Positions 25,037 to 37,112 of a stretch of 64,000 bases of DNA are shown piece after piece (the stretch's first letter is position 1; each line of letters opens with the position of its first letter). The DNA comes from Sphingobacterium thalpophilum (GTDB lineage: Bacteria > Bacteroidota > Bacteroidia > Sphingobacteriales > Sphingobacteriaceae). A program made the position numbers and the translations under genes. The stretch spans positions 4,526,001 through 4,590,000 of the forward strand of contig NZ_CP151087.1 of NCBI RefSeq assembly GCF_038396785.1, in the 5' to 3' direction. The notes under the pieces were generated by a model. It was not told the origin of the DNA, made no database searches, and was given only the letters and a program-made list of their open reading frames with translations.

Positions 25037-26858
25037 CTAATTACTAAAAAAATTATGATATACTGAATCTGGTAATAGTGCACTGTTAGATATCAATTTT
25101 TGATTCTTCCTTTTAAAAATATCAAATCGCTCTTTAAGCATGGTTGAAGTAGATTTGCTCATATCACTCTCCTCACTAAGATGGTCATTAATTTTAAAAA
25201 GTTGATTATTTGAAATATGATATCCTGCATATACAAAATCTTCTTGTTGAGTTTTACTTTGCATAATTGGGATTCCGTAACCATTAGCAGAGGCACCTAC
25301 ATCTAATCCTTTACCATTCCAGGTTATTTGTAAAGGAGTTTTTAATCCATATTGCGTGCGGTAGTAAGCCATTAACGAGGGGGCTAGATCAAAGTGACTG
25401 ACTATGTTTTTAAACGATTTGCTTGATTTTATTAACGGTGAATATATAATTAGAGGAACGTGGTATCTATCTAGTTTGTTTTGTAATACAATTTCAGGCA
25501 TACTATGATCTCCTGTAATGACAAAAATAGTATTTGAAAAATCTGATCTTTTTTGATAGGTGTCAAAGAAAGTTTTTAACGCGTGGTCTATGTTCATTAC
25601 CGAGGCTAGTTGCTTTTTGTATGAAATAGCCAATTTTGCATTATCTGCACTCAGATTTAGCTCTTTAATTCTAATGTCAACCTGTTTATCAAAATATTCT
25701 TGATCATTAATAAGAAATGGGCTGTGGGTTGACAAAGTTAGTACCGTATTCATATAAGGTTTATTTGCATCTAAGGTTGTCTTGAGCACTTTATCTAATA
25801 CAGCTTGGTCGTCATAACCCCAACTTTCCCCGTTTTGAGCAGGCAATTTTTTATATGGTTCTTCAAAAGATGTCAAATCGATTAAATTATCCACCTTATT
25901 GAACTCCATATATTTTTTCATATTATCAAATGAGGCATCTCCTCCGTAAAAAAATCCTGTTTCAAAACCATTGTGTTTAAATATGTTATTAAGATTAAAG
26001 TGAAGTGGATATTCGTTTTGTTCTAAAAATCCATTCCGTGAGAAAGGAAGAGAACCTAGAATGGATGGTAATACAGAGAAAGTTCTTCCTGAGGTACTTA
26101 GGCAATTCTCCCAGTTAAGAGATTTGTCCCTTAAAGAATGCAGAAATGGTGTAAAATTACCAATGTAACCATTGGGAGAGCTATATGCATTCCCTAGGCC
26201 TTCAATGATTAAAAATACTAAATTGGGTGGGCGATCAGCTTTGTTAAAGTAACTTCCTAGAAAGTCTTTTGTTTCTTCTGATCTCAGAAAGGGATACATC
26301 CCAAAATCGTTTATGTTTTCTTTATTGCTGTCGTTCCATTTATTGGCCCATTCGAAGTGATCATCCATATAATTCTTAAAATTCGTGTTTAAGAAATATC
26401 TCCATTTACTTACTGAGGCGTGCGAATAGAATTCATTTTTATCATCCACATTAAAGGTAAATTTAACGGGTAAAATGACTAATATCAATCCTAAAATAAT
26501 GAGTATAGCTCCTGCATATGCGTTTTTTAATTTGAATCGACTAATAAAAGTTAATGGAGCAGCGGCAAACAATATAATTAAAAGAAGAAATGCTATATTT
26601 TTTAAGTTTAACATTCCACTGCTTTTAATAATGTGTTGAATTTCCTCATAACTGTAAAAGAAAAGGTCAGCGCCTAACAAGTTCTGTGATTCAGTGAAAT
26701 AAAGGAAAAGAACAACTTGAAAAAGTATGAATATTGAAAAGGTAGATATTATAAATATATTTAAGTAATTAAACCCAATATATACTAACAATACATATAC
26801 TAAGCTGCATGCTGCTAGAAACTGTAATATAAAAACCAGATTATCAATAAATAAATTG
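25037..26858 (-). pseudogene. LTA-synthase-like sulfatase half of a glycosyltransferase-sulfatase gene
   Basis: The frame (584 residues from the first usable start at 26791, but open up to the IS1595 end) has several N-terminal membrane helices and then an alkaline-phosphatase-superfamily domain: PPNLVFLIIEGLGNAYSS, TPFLHSLRDKSLNWENCLSTSGRTFSVLPSILGSLP (nucleophile region), STHSPFLI, VITGDHSMPEI (metal ligands), YHVPLIIYSP. Such enzymes move phosphoglycerol or phosphoethanolamine onto surface polymers. Upstream the frame continues without stop (LFIDNLVFILQFLAACSLVYVL...) to 26858, where IS1595 has inserted, and matches the glycosyltransferase frame on the other side. The original gene therefore coded for both parts. 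Confidence 0.85.
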
Positions 26859-27825
26859 ATTGACCTATCCTTTTGCTAAATAATTTAGTTTTCTTATCTT
26901 TAGGTGATTAAATTTAGGTATGGTAGGCAATAAAGAAAAAGAGTTGAGTTTGTTCGATTTTCAGTCGCAATTTAGCAGTGATGCTGATTGTTTAGCTTAT
27001 TTATCGGCTTTGAAATGGCAAGATGGTTACAAATGTAAGAAATGTGGTTACGGGAGTTTTTGCAAGGGAATAAAAGAGCATGACCGTCAGTGCAATCGCT
27101 GCCGTTATTTGGAATCTCCTACAGCAGGCACCCTATTCCATAAGGTTAAGTTTCCTTTAGTTAAAGCCTTTTACGCAGTATACTTCATAAGTACAAACAA
27201 AAAGGGTATTGCCAGTACCGAGCTTGGCAGGAAGTTAGGGATCAAGCAAAAAGTAGCATGGTTATTCAAACGCAAAGAGATGAAAGCGATGGAGAGCAGC
27301 GGTAAATTTCCTTTGCGTGGAGTTGTGGAAGTTGACGAAACATTTGTTGGCGGTCAGGATGAAAATTCCAAAGGACGTAAAAAAGGAAAGAAGAAGCTTG
27401 TGGTGGTTGCTATAGAAAAGAAAGGCAACGGAGTTTCGCGCTTTTACGCCAAGGTGATAGACAAAGCCGATGCGATCAACTTAGGTAGCTTCATGAAGCA
27501 AAACATAGAGCCACAGGCTAAGGTGACCACCGACAAATGGACAGGTTATAAGCCGATATTGAAAGATTTCGAAAATATGGAGCGTGTCAAATCTGGTAAG
27601 AAAGGTGAGAACTTCCCAGAACTACACAGGGTTATCATGACCTTTAAAAGCTGGTTGAGAGGAATGTACCATCACGTTGGAGATCTACAGGAATATATTA
27701 ATGAATATACCTATCGATTCAACAGAAGTTTTATGAAAGGGAATATTTTTGACAACCTAGTATATCGGATGATCTGCCATAAACCAGAACAATATAATAT
27801 GATTATTGCTTAAAGGAATAGGTCA
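26859..27825 (+). mobile_element. IS1595-family insertion sequence
   Basis: Short inverted termini TGACCTAT(T)CC and an exact 8-bp duplication ATAAATTG (26851-26858 and 27826-27833). One transposase gene. The 975 bp added (element plus one duplication) is a multiple of 3, so the reading frames on both sides remain in register. Confidence 0.92.
26920..27813 (+). CDS. IS1595-family transposase
   Basis: The 297-residue protein has the N-terminal zinc-binding domain (KWQDGYKCKKCGYGSFCKGIKEHDRQCNRCRY), then the ISXO2-type DDE domain: VVEVDETFVGGQDENSKGRKKGKKKLVVVAIE, VTTDKWTGYKPI, and the NxE-like end HVGDLQEYINEYTYRFNRS. The start is ATG 26920. Intact. Confidence 0.94.
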   Translation: MVGNKEKELSLFDFQSQFSSDADCLAYLSALKWQDGYKCKKCGYGSFCKGIKEHDRQCNRCRYLESPTAGTLFHKVKFPLVKAFYAVYFISTNKKGIASTELGRKLGIKQKVAWLFKRKEMKAMESSGKFPLRGVVEVDETFVGGQDENSKGRKKGKKKLVVVAIEKKGNGVSRFYAKVIDKADAINLGSFMKQNIEPQAKVTTDKWTGYKPILKDFENMERVKSGKKGENFPELHRVIMTFKSWLRGMYHHVGDLQEYINEYTYRFNRSFMKGNIFDNLVYRMICHKPEQYNMIIA

Positions 27826-29422
27826 ATAAATTGAAATATATAGCAGAATAGATTTGTTCTTGAAATTTTGTATTATACCAGTAAGCTTCCAATCCTACAT
27901 TGGCCATATAAAGAAGCATAAATACAAATGCAATAGGAGTATAATTCCTCAAGGACCAAACAATTGTGGCTTTGATTTTAGACCATGCACTTTCATTTTC
28001 CTGAGATTGTTGGAAGCCTTGTCTAGTCATCTCTCCCCAACTGTGCTGTTTTCGGAAATAGTCTTTTAAACCTGAAACTCCAGCCATTACTACTCTTCCA
28101 TGAAAAAAGAACGGTTCAAGTATGGCCGTACCTATTAATATTAATAAGTCTTTTCTTTTAGTATAAACTTGATGTGACATTAAATCAAGTAGAATCGCAT
28201 AAATTGAATATAATATTCCTGATGCTACTACTAAAATAAATAAGGTAAAAAAGAAAGGCCAATTGATTATTCCCAATATTAGGAATATAATAAAAATGCA
28301 GTATCCTAAAAATTCAACCAAAGGGCCCAGGAACTCAAAAAAGAACCAGTACGGTATACTTACCATACCTAATTTTCCATATTTTGGGTTAAACATAAGT
28401 TTACGATGTTTCCATAGTGTTTCTATAGTTCCTCTCATCCAACGGTTACGCTGTTTTTTCAAAATATCAATGGATTCTGGTACTTCAGTCCAACATAGGG
28501 GGTCAGATATGTTTAGCACTTTATATTTCAAATTCTGCTCCTCCATATATCGTCTCATTCTTACAACGAGTTCCATATCTTCGCCGACTGTCTTAGGATC
28601 ATATCCGCCACATTTTAATACTAAATCTTTATCAAAAGCGCCAAATGCACCTGATATTAAAATTAGTCCTGAAGCACGTGACCAGGCCATCCTTCCCAAT
28701 ACAAATGCGCGTATATATTCTAGAGCTTGGAATCTTCCTAACCATTTTTTTGGTAAATTAACTTCAACCACTTTCCCGTTAACAATTTTACAATTGTTAG
28801 CTAGACGGATTACACCTCCACATGCTATGACCCGCTCGTCAGTTTGGTCCATAAAGGGTTTAGCCAATTTTAACAGTGCATCTTGTTCTAATATACAATC
28901 AACGTCAATGCATACAATATATTTACCTTTTGATACATTAATTCCAACGTTTAGTGCATCAGCTTTTCCACCATTGTGTTTATCAACAACTATAAGTTTT
29001 TTGAATGCAGGATTTTTACTTTTGTATATGCCTTTAATCTCCTTAGTAGGTATAACTTCCACTAAATCAAAGTTTACGAGCTCTAGGTTGTAAGCTTGTA
29101 CTAATTTTTCGATGGAATCATCTTTACTGCCATCATTTACTATTATTATTTCTAAATTGTTGTAATATAGCGAGAGCAATGACCTTACATTATCGACAAT
29201 TGTCATACCTTCATTGTAGGCTGGTGCAATTATGCTAAAAGCAGGTGCATTTGGGTTAGTAGCAATTAGTTTATAGTCTGTATATTGGTTAAGATCTGTA
29301 TATGTCCTGAGTGCTCCAAAGGCATAAATCCCTACCCATGAGTATATCAAAAATATCATTGTAGAGTATATGAGAAATAACCATACTACAATTTCATATA
29401 TAATATGCGAAAAATCAATCAT
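27803..29422 (-). CDS. Family 2 glycosyltransferase (PgaC/YaiP-like), C-terminally cut by IS1595
   Basis: The 539-residue product has an N-terminal membrane helix, a GT2 domain (FSIIAPAYNEGMTIVDNVRSLL, NDGSKDDS, CIDVDCILEQDALL with the DxD, GGYDPKTVGEDMELVVRM, KKQRNRWMRGTIETLW, the QxxRW motif of processive synthases) and several C-terminal membrane helices. It probably polymerises and extrudes a surface polysaccharide. The last codons (LLTYSFKQ) are from IS1595; the native frame continues into the sulfatase. It overlaps the HEAT gene by 4 nt (ATGA). In E. coli, yaiO lies beside yaiP, a GT2 gene; the same pairing occurs here. Confidence 0.92.
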   Translation of the reverse strand: MIDFSHIIYEIVVWLFLIYSTMIFLIYSWVGIYAFGALRTYTDLNQYTDYKLIATNPNAPAFSIIAPAYNEGMTIVDNVRSLLSLYYNNLEIIIVNDGSKDDSIEKLVQAYNLELVNFDLVEVIPTKEIKGIYKSKNPAFKKLIVVDKHNGGKADALNVGINVSKGKYIVCIDVDCILEQDALLKLAKPFMDQTDERVIACGGVIRLANNCKIVNGKVVEVNLPKKWLGRFQALEYIRAFVLGRMAWSRASGLILISGAFGAFDKDLVLKCGGYDPKTVGEDMELVVRMRRYMEEQNLKYKVLNISDPLCWTEVPESIDILKKQRNRWMRGTIETLWKHRKLMFNPKYGKLGMVSIPYWFFFEFLGPLVEFLGYCIFIIFLILGIINWPFFFTLFILVVASGILYSIYAILLDLMSHQVYTKRKDLLILIGTAILEPFFFHGRVVMAGVSGLKDYFRKQHSWGEMTRQGFQQSQENESAWSKIKATIVWSLRNYTPIAFVFMLLYMANVGLEAYWYNTKFQEQIYSAIYFNLLTYSFKQ

Positions 29423-30486
29423 AATTGTTTAGATAAGGCATTTTGCAAAACTTTACGTAGTTTAGGGTCAATGCTGCTATCGTTAGATTTTAGTTGTAAA
29501 TAATCGTATTCTTTATACTTTTTAAGTAGGTTCACTGTTTCTATTTGGATATATATATCATATTCATTTTCTAATATAGTTTTAAGAAAAGAATTATGAT
29601 TTCTATTTCCTGCACGGTCAATAAATTTTAAAATTTCAACTTTTACCAAATCCTCTTGCTGGTTAAAGCAATCAAGCAAAAAACCTAATGTGTCAGTACT
29701 TTCAATAGTTTGAAGCGTTTTAATAGAATTAATTCGAATGTCTACTGATTGGTGGCTAAGTAAACGAGCAACATTATCATGTAATGTGTGAATTCTAAAT
29801 TTTCGTATTAAGGATAGTGCAAAACTTATTACAGATAAATTTAAGCTTTCAAGCCAAAGAGCAATTGAATCATAATCTGGTTCTGATACAGTTTTAATAG
29901 CTTGGTTCAGGCGCATCTGTTGCCATTGAGATAATGGTTTGTCTAAAGTATCTAAAAATTTAAGTCCCTTAAAACCATTAAAACGAACAACACTATATTG
30001 CGCCTCGGAGTACACATATGGATTCTTATGATTTAAATGGTGAGTAATTTTATTTATTGCATCAGGGATATTCATAGCAGTCATTACTTGTATACCTCTT
30101 ACATTTTGATAAATATTATTACTCTGTAATTTGCTCCAAGCTAAATCATCTAAATGAAACATATAAAATATTTCTTTTAATATTTTATGGGCATCTCCAA
30201 CAAATCTTTGATCAGATTCAATTAATACAGAAATAAAAATTTTTTTAAAATTTTTATTTCTTGATAACGCTTTAAATTTTTCATCTGTTTGTATTTCGTT
30301 AATCCCATTAAAAATAGAGTAGCTAATCTTATCTTCAATAATGCGTTTCCATTGCTGTGCATTATGGATAAGCTGAAAATTTTTATACCCGTAGATGAGC
30401 ACTGCTATTATTAGTAATAGTACAAATAGTAGCAACGCAGTCAATGCGAGTGTAAGATTGTGTAGTTGAATTTTAAGAAATATCAT
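29419..30486 (-). CDS. HEAT-repeat membrane protein of the polysaccharide cluster
   Basis: The 355-residue protein has one N-terminal membrane helix (LALTALLLFVLLLIIAVLIYGY) and then helical HEAT-like repeats (DAINKITHHLNHKNPYVYSEAQYSVVRF, DNVARLLSHQSVDIRINSIKTLQTIES, FLLDCFNQQEDLVKVEILKFIDRAG). No catalytic motif. It overlaps the glycosyltransferase start and follows the receiver gene by 1 nt, so it is part of the operon. It may act as a scaffold on the inner face of the membrane, perhaps linking signalling to the synthase; that role is inferred from position. Confidence 0.8.
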   Translation of the reverse strand: MIFLKIQLHNLTLALTALLLFVLLLIIAVLIYGYKNFQLIHNAQQWKRIIEDKISYSIFNGINEIQTDEKFKALSRNKNFKKIFISVLIESDQRFVGDAHKILKEIFYMFHLDDLAWSKLQSNNIYQNVRGIQVMTAMNIPDAINKITHHLNHKNPYVYSEAQYSVVRFNGFKGLKFLDTLDKPLSQWQQMRLNQAIKTVSEPDYDSIALWLESLNLSVISFALSLIRKFRIHTLHDNVARLLSHQSVDIRINSIKTLQTIESTDTLGFLLDCFNQQEDLVKVEILKFIDRAGNRNHNSFLKTILENEYDIYIQIETVNLLKKYKEYDYLQLKSNDSSIDPKLRKVLQNALSKQL

Positions 30487-30487
30487 T

Positions 30488-30847
30488 TTATTTCAAACGT
30501 AGTAATCTCTTTATTCTTAATACGAGCTCATTTGGATTAAATGGTTTTACCATAAAATCAGCTGCACCTAACAAAAAGGCTTCTTCCACAACATCTTCTT
30601 GACCTAAAGAAGATAATACAATTACATTAGTATATAAATTATGCTCCTGAATTGCGGAAAGAATTTCAATTCCAGAGGCAAACGGCATCATAATATCTGT
30701 TACAATTAAATCTGGTTTAGCCTCTAATATTTGATCTATCGCCTCTTTACCATTTCTACATAAAATGACTTCATACCCTTCATTTTTCAATTTATGTTCG
30801 ATAGTTCTTAAAATTAATTCGTCGTCTTCTGCTAATAAAATTTTCAT
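30488..30847 (-). CDS. Single-domain response regulator (receiver only)
   Basis: The 119-residue protein is one REC domain: LLAEDDELILRTIEHKL (acidic pocket), PDLIVTDIMMPFASG with the phosphorylated Asp near 51, VIVLSSLGQEDVVEEAFLLGAADFMVKPFNPNEL with the conserved Ser/Thr and Lys. There is no output domain. It lies between the kinase and the HEAT gene with gaps of 12 and 1 nt, so it probably receives phosphate from a kinase of this cluster and acts by contact, for example with the HEAT protein. Confidence 0.93.
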   Translation of the reverse strand: MKILLAEDDELILRTIEHKLKNEGYEVILCRNGKEAIDQILEAKPDLIVTDIMMPFASGIEILSAIQEHNLYTNVIVLSSLGQEDVVEEAFLLGAADFMVKPFNPNELVLRIKRLLRLK

Positions 30848-30859
30848 TATTTTAATATT

Positions 30860-33307
<2,448 letters not shown>

Positions 33308-33330
33308 TTAGACAATACTTTAGGCGTGTT

Positions 33331-34023
33331 TTAAAATATTCTACTAAAGCCAATACTTAAATCATACTGATTACCTTTCTCTAAAGGTTTATATTCTTGA
33401 TTAAAGTATGTAGCCGATATATTTATCAAGTTTCTTTTTTGGATGGAGAAATTATAGTTAGCGCCTATTTTATACGTTTTTAATTTGAAGGAATCTTCAA
33501 TGAATAAATTGTTTCTATTTTCTTCAGGACTAATTCCGGTACCAACTTGAACACCAAAATAATCGTTGGCACCTTTTAAATAATAGCGTACAGTTCCCGT
33601 ATAAGAGTGTGAAATGTTTTCGCTATCGGGTGAAAGGTAGGTTCTTAGGTTAAACCATAAATTTTGGTAATATTTTCCTATAGATGCTGTATATAGCCAT
33701 ATATTGTTTGAAAAATACAATTGTCGGTATCCTATTTCACCCTCAAAGCTTTGAGGTAAGTTGGCGTATAGGGAAACACCAGTTCTATATTTTGGAAATA
33801 TTCCAACATTTTCAGAATAGCCAGCGCCGAGGTATAAATAGAAAATTTTGTTGATTCTAGGGTAAGCTTCTATTTCAAACTGCAAGCCGTTATCAGCAAA
33901 TTTATTAGCGTAATTTGCCTTAAATAATATTGATCCAAAGGATGTAGCTCTCTTATAGCCAACTCCTAGGATATGCCAGTTGTCCTCAAATTGTTTATCA
34001 AAGTGCGTGAAATCATAGTTAAT
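33331..34023 (-). pseudogene. YaiO-family outer-membrane protein, C-terminal barrel part
   Basis: The frame from the IS21-2 end reads INYDFTHFDKQFEDNWHILGVGYKRATSFGSILFKANYANKFADNGLQFEIEAYPRINKIFYLYLGAGYSENVG... and ends LSIGFSRIF, a final strand with C-terminal Phe typical of outer-membrane barrels. The N-terminal TPR part is at 38813-39368. Removing IS21-2 and one copy of the 7-bp duplication restores a 413-residue protein, the usual size of the Bacteroidota YaiO family. The protein is likely the outer-membrane exit for the polymer made by the cluster. Confidence 0.88.
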
Positions 34024-34064
34024 GTCTATTTCGGAGATGCTGGTTCTTCGTCAATTTTGGTGAA

Positions 34065-35687
34065 TTATGCTGATTTTGCAAGTATCATTTTCCTCAATAG
34101 CTGAAATCCTGCCCTTCCGTACATTTTTCTTTTTATATTTTTTATTCGATTCACTTGTCCCTCAACCTGGCCGTTACTTACTGTTCTTACTACTGCATTA
34201 TTCACTGCTTCATAGTCCCTTAAAAGGTTTTTAGCGAAATTTTTAAGCCCGCACTCTGATGTTGATGCCTCCTGAATCCATTTTTGTAACATTCCGTCTT
34301 TCTTGATAAGAAACAATTGTTTAAAGTCCTTTATCAACTGCTCCAGTTGTTTTATTTGAGGAAGCTTTTCAAATAATAATTCTAAAAATTCTTTATCATC
34401 TTCCTTAAGGTGTTTTGACTCCCTATAGAGCATTAAGGATAATTTGGTTGGCGACCAAGTTTTTGCTACCACCACCTGCGGCTTATATTTCATTCTACTA
34501 AGCCCCGGCATATTATAAACTTCATTCATCTTGTGGCAAAACTGGGTATACTTACCATTGAATCCCATCTGAACAATAGTGTTATGTAGTTCTCTATATG
34601 TTTTTCCGTGGTTCTCTTCGCTCAAAAGATAATTAATGAAGGATTCCAGGTTGGTGGAGTTTCTGGACTGTCTTTTCTCAAGTTTTTCCACGGATACATA
34701 CCTTGCGACTGTTTTTCGATCCAGGTTTGTAATTCTGGCAATTTGTCTCAGCGTAATACCATTGGCATATAGCTCTTTAACCTTGTCGAATAGATATTGT
34801 TTATGTGCACCAATGTTTGCTGTAGAAATCGTTGCTAGAACTTCTAAATTTGCTTCAACAGGCCCGGTAACTTCCGTTAATGTAGGTTCTTTCCTTTTGG
34901 GATCATTATAAAGCTTAAATATTTCCTTCAATTCTTTTGCTTTTGATTGTAAGACTTTTTTAGCTGCTTCCCCTAAGTTCATAATTAGGTGAAAGCGGTC
35001 GGCTACCTGAATGGCATCAGGGGCCCCTGTTTTTATACCCAAAGCATATGGGCCATAGCGATCTCTGGATACTACTTTTATTTCTGGATGATTCTTCAGC
35101 CACTCTGCCAGCGTATCCGATTCACGATCCGGAAGTAAATCTATCACTTCTTTCCGTTCTAAATCCACAATAACGGTTCCGTAGGTACTTCCTTTTTTGA
35201 ATGCCCAATCATCTACGCCAATTACCCCAGATGTCAAAGCCTTAGGTTGTATATCTACTCCTTGAATCACTCTTAACATAGTGGAGGAGCTAACCGGCAG
35301 TCCAACATAGCGACTAATTGCTGAACCTCTAATTCCTCCCAATTCAAGCCCCATTTTAAAAAGAAGTTCATTTGAACGAATCATTCTTCTATAATATGGC
35401 CTGATTTCACAATCGAAGCGTTCAGTAAAAACCTTTCGATGACAGACTGAATTATCACAAAAATACTTCCTAGCCCTGAGCTTGATTTTTACTAAATATC
35501 CGGAAACAGGAAGGTCTAAAAGAGTTCGGAAATATCTACTATGAACCCTATCACTCGTAATGCCACAAATAGGGCATGTTGAGTGTTTTTGATAAGCGTA
35601 CGTACTAATATAAAGCTCTCCTAGAGAGGTGTACGTTGTTTCAGCTTTTAACTGTAAATTGGGAGGAAGTACAAATTCTGGAATCAT
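34065..35687 (-). CDS. ISL3-family transposase (copy 2)
   Basis: Identical in protein sequence to the transposase at 20624-22246: zinc-finger-like N-terminus, VDDWAFKKG and ADRFHLI acidic motifs, inserted HTH, and the EGQVNRIKNIKRKM catalytic Glu segment. Identity of two copies implies recent transposition in this strain. Confidence 0.95.
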   Translation of the reverse strand: MIPEFVLPPNLQLKAETTYTSLGELYISTYAYQKHSTCPICGITSDRVHSRYFRTLLDLPVSGYLVKIKLRARKYFCDNSVCHRKVFTERFDCEIRPYYRRMIRSNELLFKMGLELGGIRGSAISRYVGLPVSSSTMLRVIQGVDIQPKALTSGVIGVDDWAFKKGSTYGTVIVDLERKEVIDLLPDRESDTLAEWLKNHPEIKVVSRDRYGPYALGIKTGAPDAIQVADRFHLIMNLGEAAKKVLQSKAKELKEIFKLYNDPKRKEPTLTEVTGPVEANLEVLATISTANIGAHKQYLFDKVKELYANGITLRQIARITNLDRKTVARYVSVEKLEKRQSRNSTNLESFINYLLSEENHGKTYRELHNTIVQMGFNGKYTQFCHKMNEVYNMPGLSRMKYKPQVVVAKTWSPTKLSLMLYRESKHLKEDDKEFLELLFEKLPQIKQLEQLIKDFKQLFLIKKDGMLQKWIQEASTSECGLKNFAKNLLRDYEAVNNAVVRTVSNGQVEGQVNRIKNIKRKMYGRAGFQLLRKMILAKSA

Positions 35688-35756
35688 AACTAAAAGTATA
35701 ATATTAAATTACACATAATAATTTATATATTTGTTGTTTAGAAAAAATAAATTACA

Positions 35757-36224
35757 GTGGGAAAATCAGTCTTACAAATTCAGCGATCAGACGCAACAGA
35801 GATAAAGAAATTATTAAATGCAAATGATGCTTATACCGTTGGTATAAGGCTATACATGGTATATCTTGTTGCATTAGGCTATTCGAGCAGACGGTTGTCT
35901 GAACTACATAATATCAGCTTCAAGCAGATAACAAATTGGGTTCATAGATTTGAAAAAGAAGGTATTGAAGGATTAAAAGATAAGAAAGGGCGCGGTAGAC
36001 GGAGCAATTTATCAAACGAACAACTCGAAAGAATCAAAAACTTGGTCATAAACGAAAAACCCTCGGATCATGGATATCAATCAGTAAAGTGGACAGGCCC
36101 TCTTTTGGCTCAATGGATTGATAAAGAATATGGCTTAGCATATCAAAAGGCACAAGTCTATAACTTGCTCGAAAAGGTTGGAATTGTGTTTGAAAAGAAA
36201 AAAGGTTTAGTTTATAAAGTGTAA
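35757..36224 (+). CDS. HTH accessory protein of the ISL3 element (copy 2)
   Basis: Identical in protein sequence to 20087-20554, starting at GTG 35757 and transcribed away from the transposase. That the gene is preserved in both copies supports it being part of the element rather than captured host DNA. Confidence 0.8.
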   Translation: MGKSVLQIQRSDATEIKKLLNANDAYTVGIRLYMVYLVALGYSSRRLSELHNISFKQITNWVHRFEKEGIEGLKDKKGRGRRSNLSNEQLERIKNLVINEKPSDHGYQSVKWTGPLLAQWIDKEYGLAYQKAQVYNLLEKVGIVFEKKKGLVYKV

Positions 36225-36351
36225 TTATTTAACATACTTTCACCAAAATTGACGAAGAACCGAGATGCTGGGGCAGGGATTTCGGAGTCATTGGGCCAAT
36301 TATTTCGCTAGTCATTGGGGCACTTTCCGATTACAATAATATACAATTTGA

Positions 36352-37089
36352 TTAAGATTCCAATTTCTTTTTTCTACGATAGGATTCACCTGTCAATTCT
36401 ACTCTATGTGAGGAGAATGTTACCCTGTCAAGTATAGCATCAGCAATCGTACTTTCACCGATTAGTCCATGCCATTTTTCTACGGGGATCTGAGTAGCTA
36501 TTATTAATGAGGCGCTATTATAACGATCTTCTATGATATCCAAAAGTGCTGTCCTTGCGTGCTGATCTATGGAAGTAAGTCCAAAGTCATCGAGTATTAG
36601 TAATTCTGCTCTTTCGATCTTTTTGAGTAACTTATGGTATGTGCCATCCAATCTGGCGATTTTCACCATATCAAAGAACCTGCCTGTATTGAGATAGAGC
36701 GTCTTATACAACATCTGACAGGCTTTAACTCCGATACACTGCGCAAGGAAGCTTTTTCCTGAACCGGCAGAGCCTGTTAATATTATGTTTTCTTTACGGT
36801 TTATAAACCCCAGAGAAAGGAGTCTCTCAAACATATTTCTGTCAAGGTTTCTGGAAGGGTTGTAATCAATGTCAGTGGCAGCAGCTTTTTCCTTGAATGA
36901 AGCCCTGTAGATCAGATTATCAATATTCTTATTCTGTCTAGCTTCCCATTCTGCATCGATAATGGTCGCTAGGAAGTCATCCAGGCTCATTTCACGATAA
37001 AGATTATCACTCAGACTACTTCGATAAAGCTCGGCCATGGTGATCATACGCATCTTGCGCATTTTTTCGATTGTTGTGTTCTCATTCAT
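36352..37089 (-). CDS. istB: IS21-2 helper ATPase IstB
   Basis: The 245-residue AAA+ protein has Walker A (ILTGSAGSGKSFLAQCIG), Walker B (AELLILDDFGLTSID), an ATQIPVEKWHGLIGESTIADAILDR sensor region and the HRVELTGESYRRKK end. It assists IstA in strand transfer and target choice. It follows istA by 23 nt. Intact, in contrast to the istB of IS21-1. Confidence 0.95.
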   Translation of the reverse strand: MNENTTIEKMRKMRMITMAELYRSSLSDNLYREMSLDDFLATIIDAEWEARQNKNIDNLIYRASFKEKAAATDIDYNPSRNLDRNMFERLLSLGFINRKENIILTGSAGSGKSFLAQCIGVKACQMLYKTLYLNTGRFFDMVKIARLDGTYHKLLKKIERAELLILDDFGLTSIDQHARTALLDIIEDRYNSASLIIATQIPVEKWHGLIGESTIADAILDRVTFSSHRVELTGESYRRKKKLES

Positions 37090-37112
37090 ATTATCATTTT
37101 TAATGTTGTTTA

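Larger units (their letters stand above)
34042..36261 (-). mobile_element. ISL3-family element with divergent HTH gene, copy 2
   Basis: 2220 bp, inverted relative to copy 1 (20050-22269), same inverted termini, proteins identical over their full length. A perfect 8-bp duplication GAGATGCT (34034-34041 and 36262-36269) shows a clean insertion into the left end of IS21-2, only 18 bp from its terminus. Confidence 0.95.

Noticed and set aside
28263-29093. 276-codon frame opposite the glycosyltransferase
   Set aside because: The minus-strand glycosyltransferase has all catalytic motifs; the antisense frame is composition-driven.
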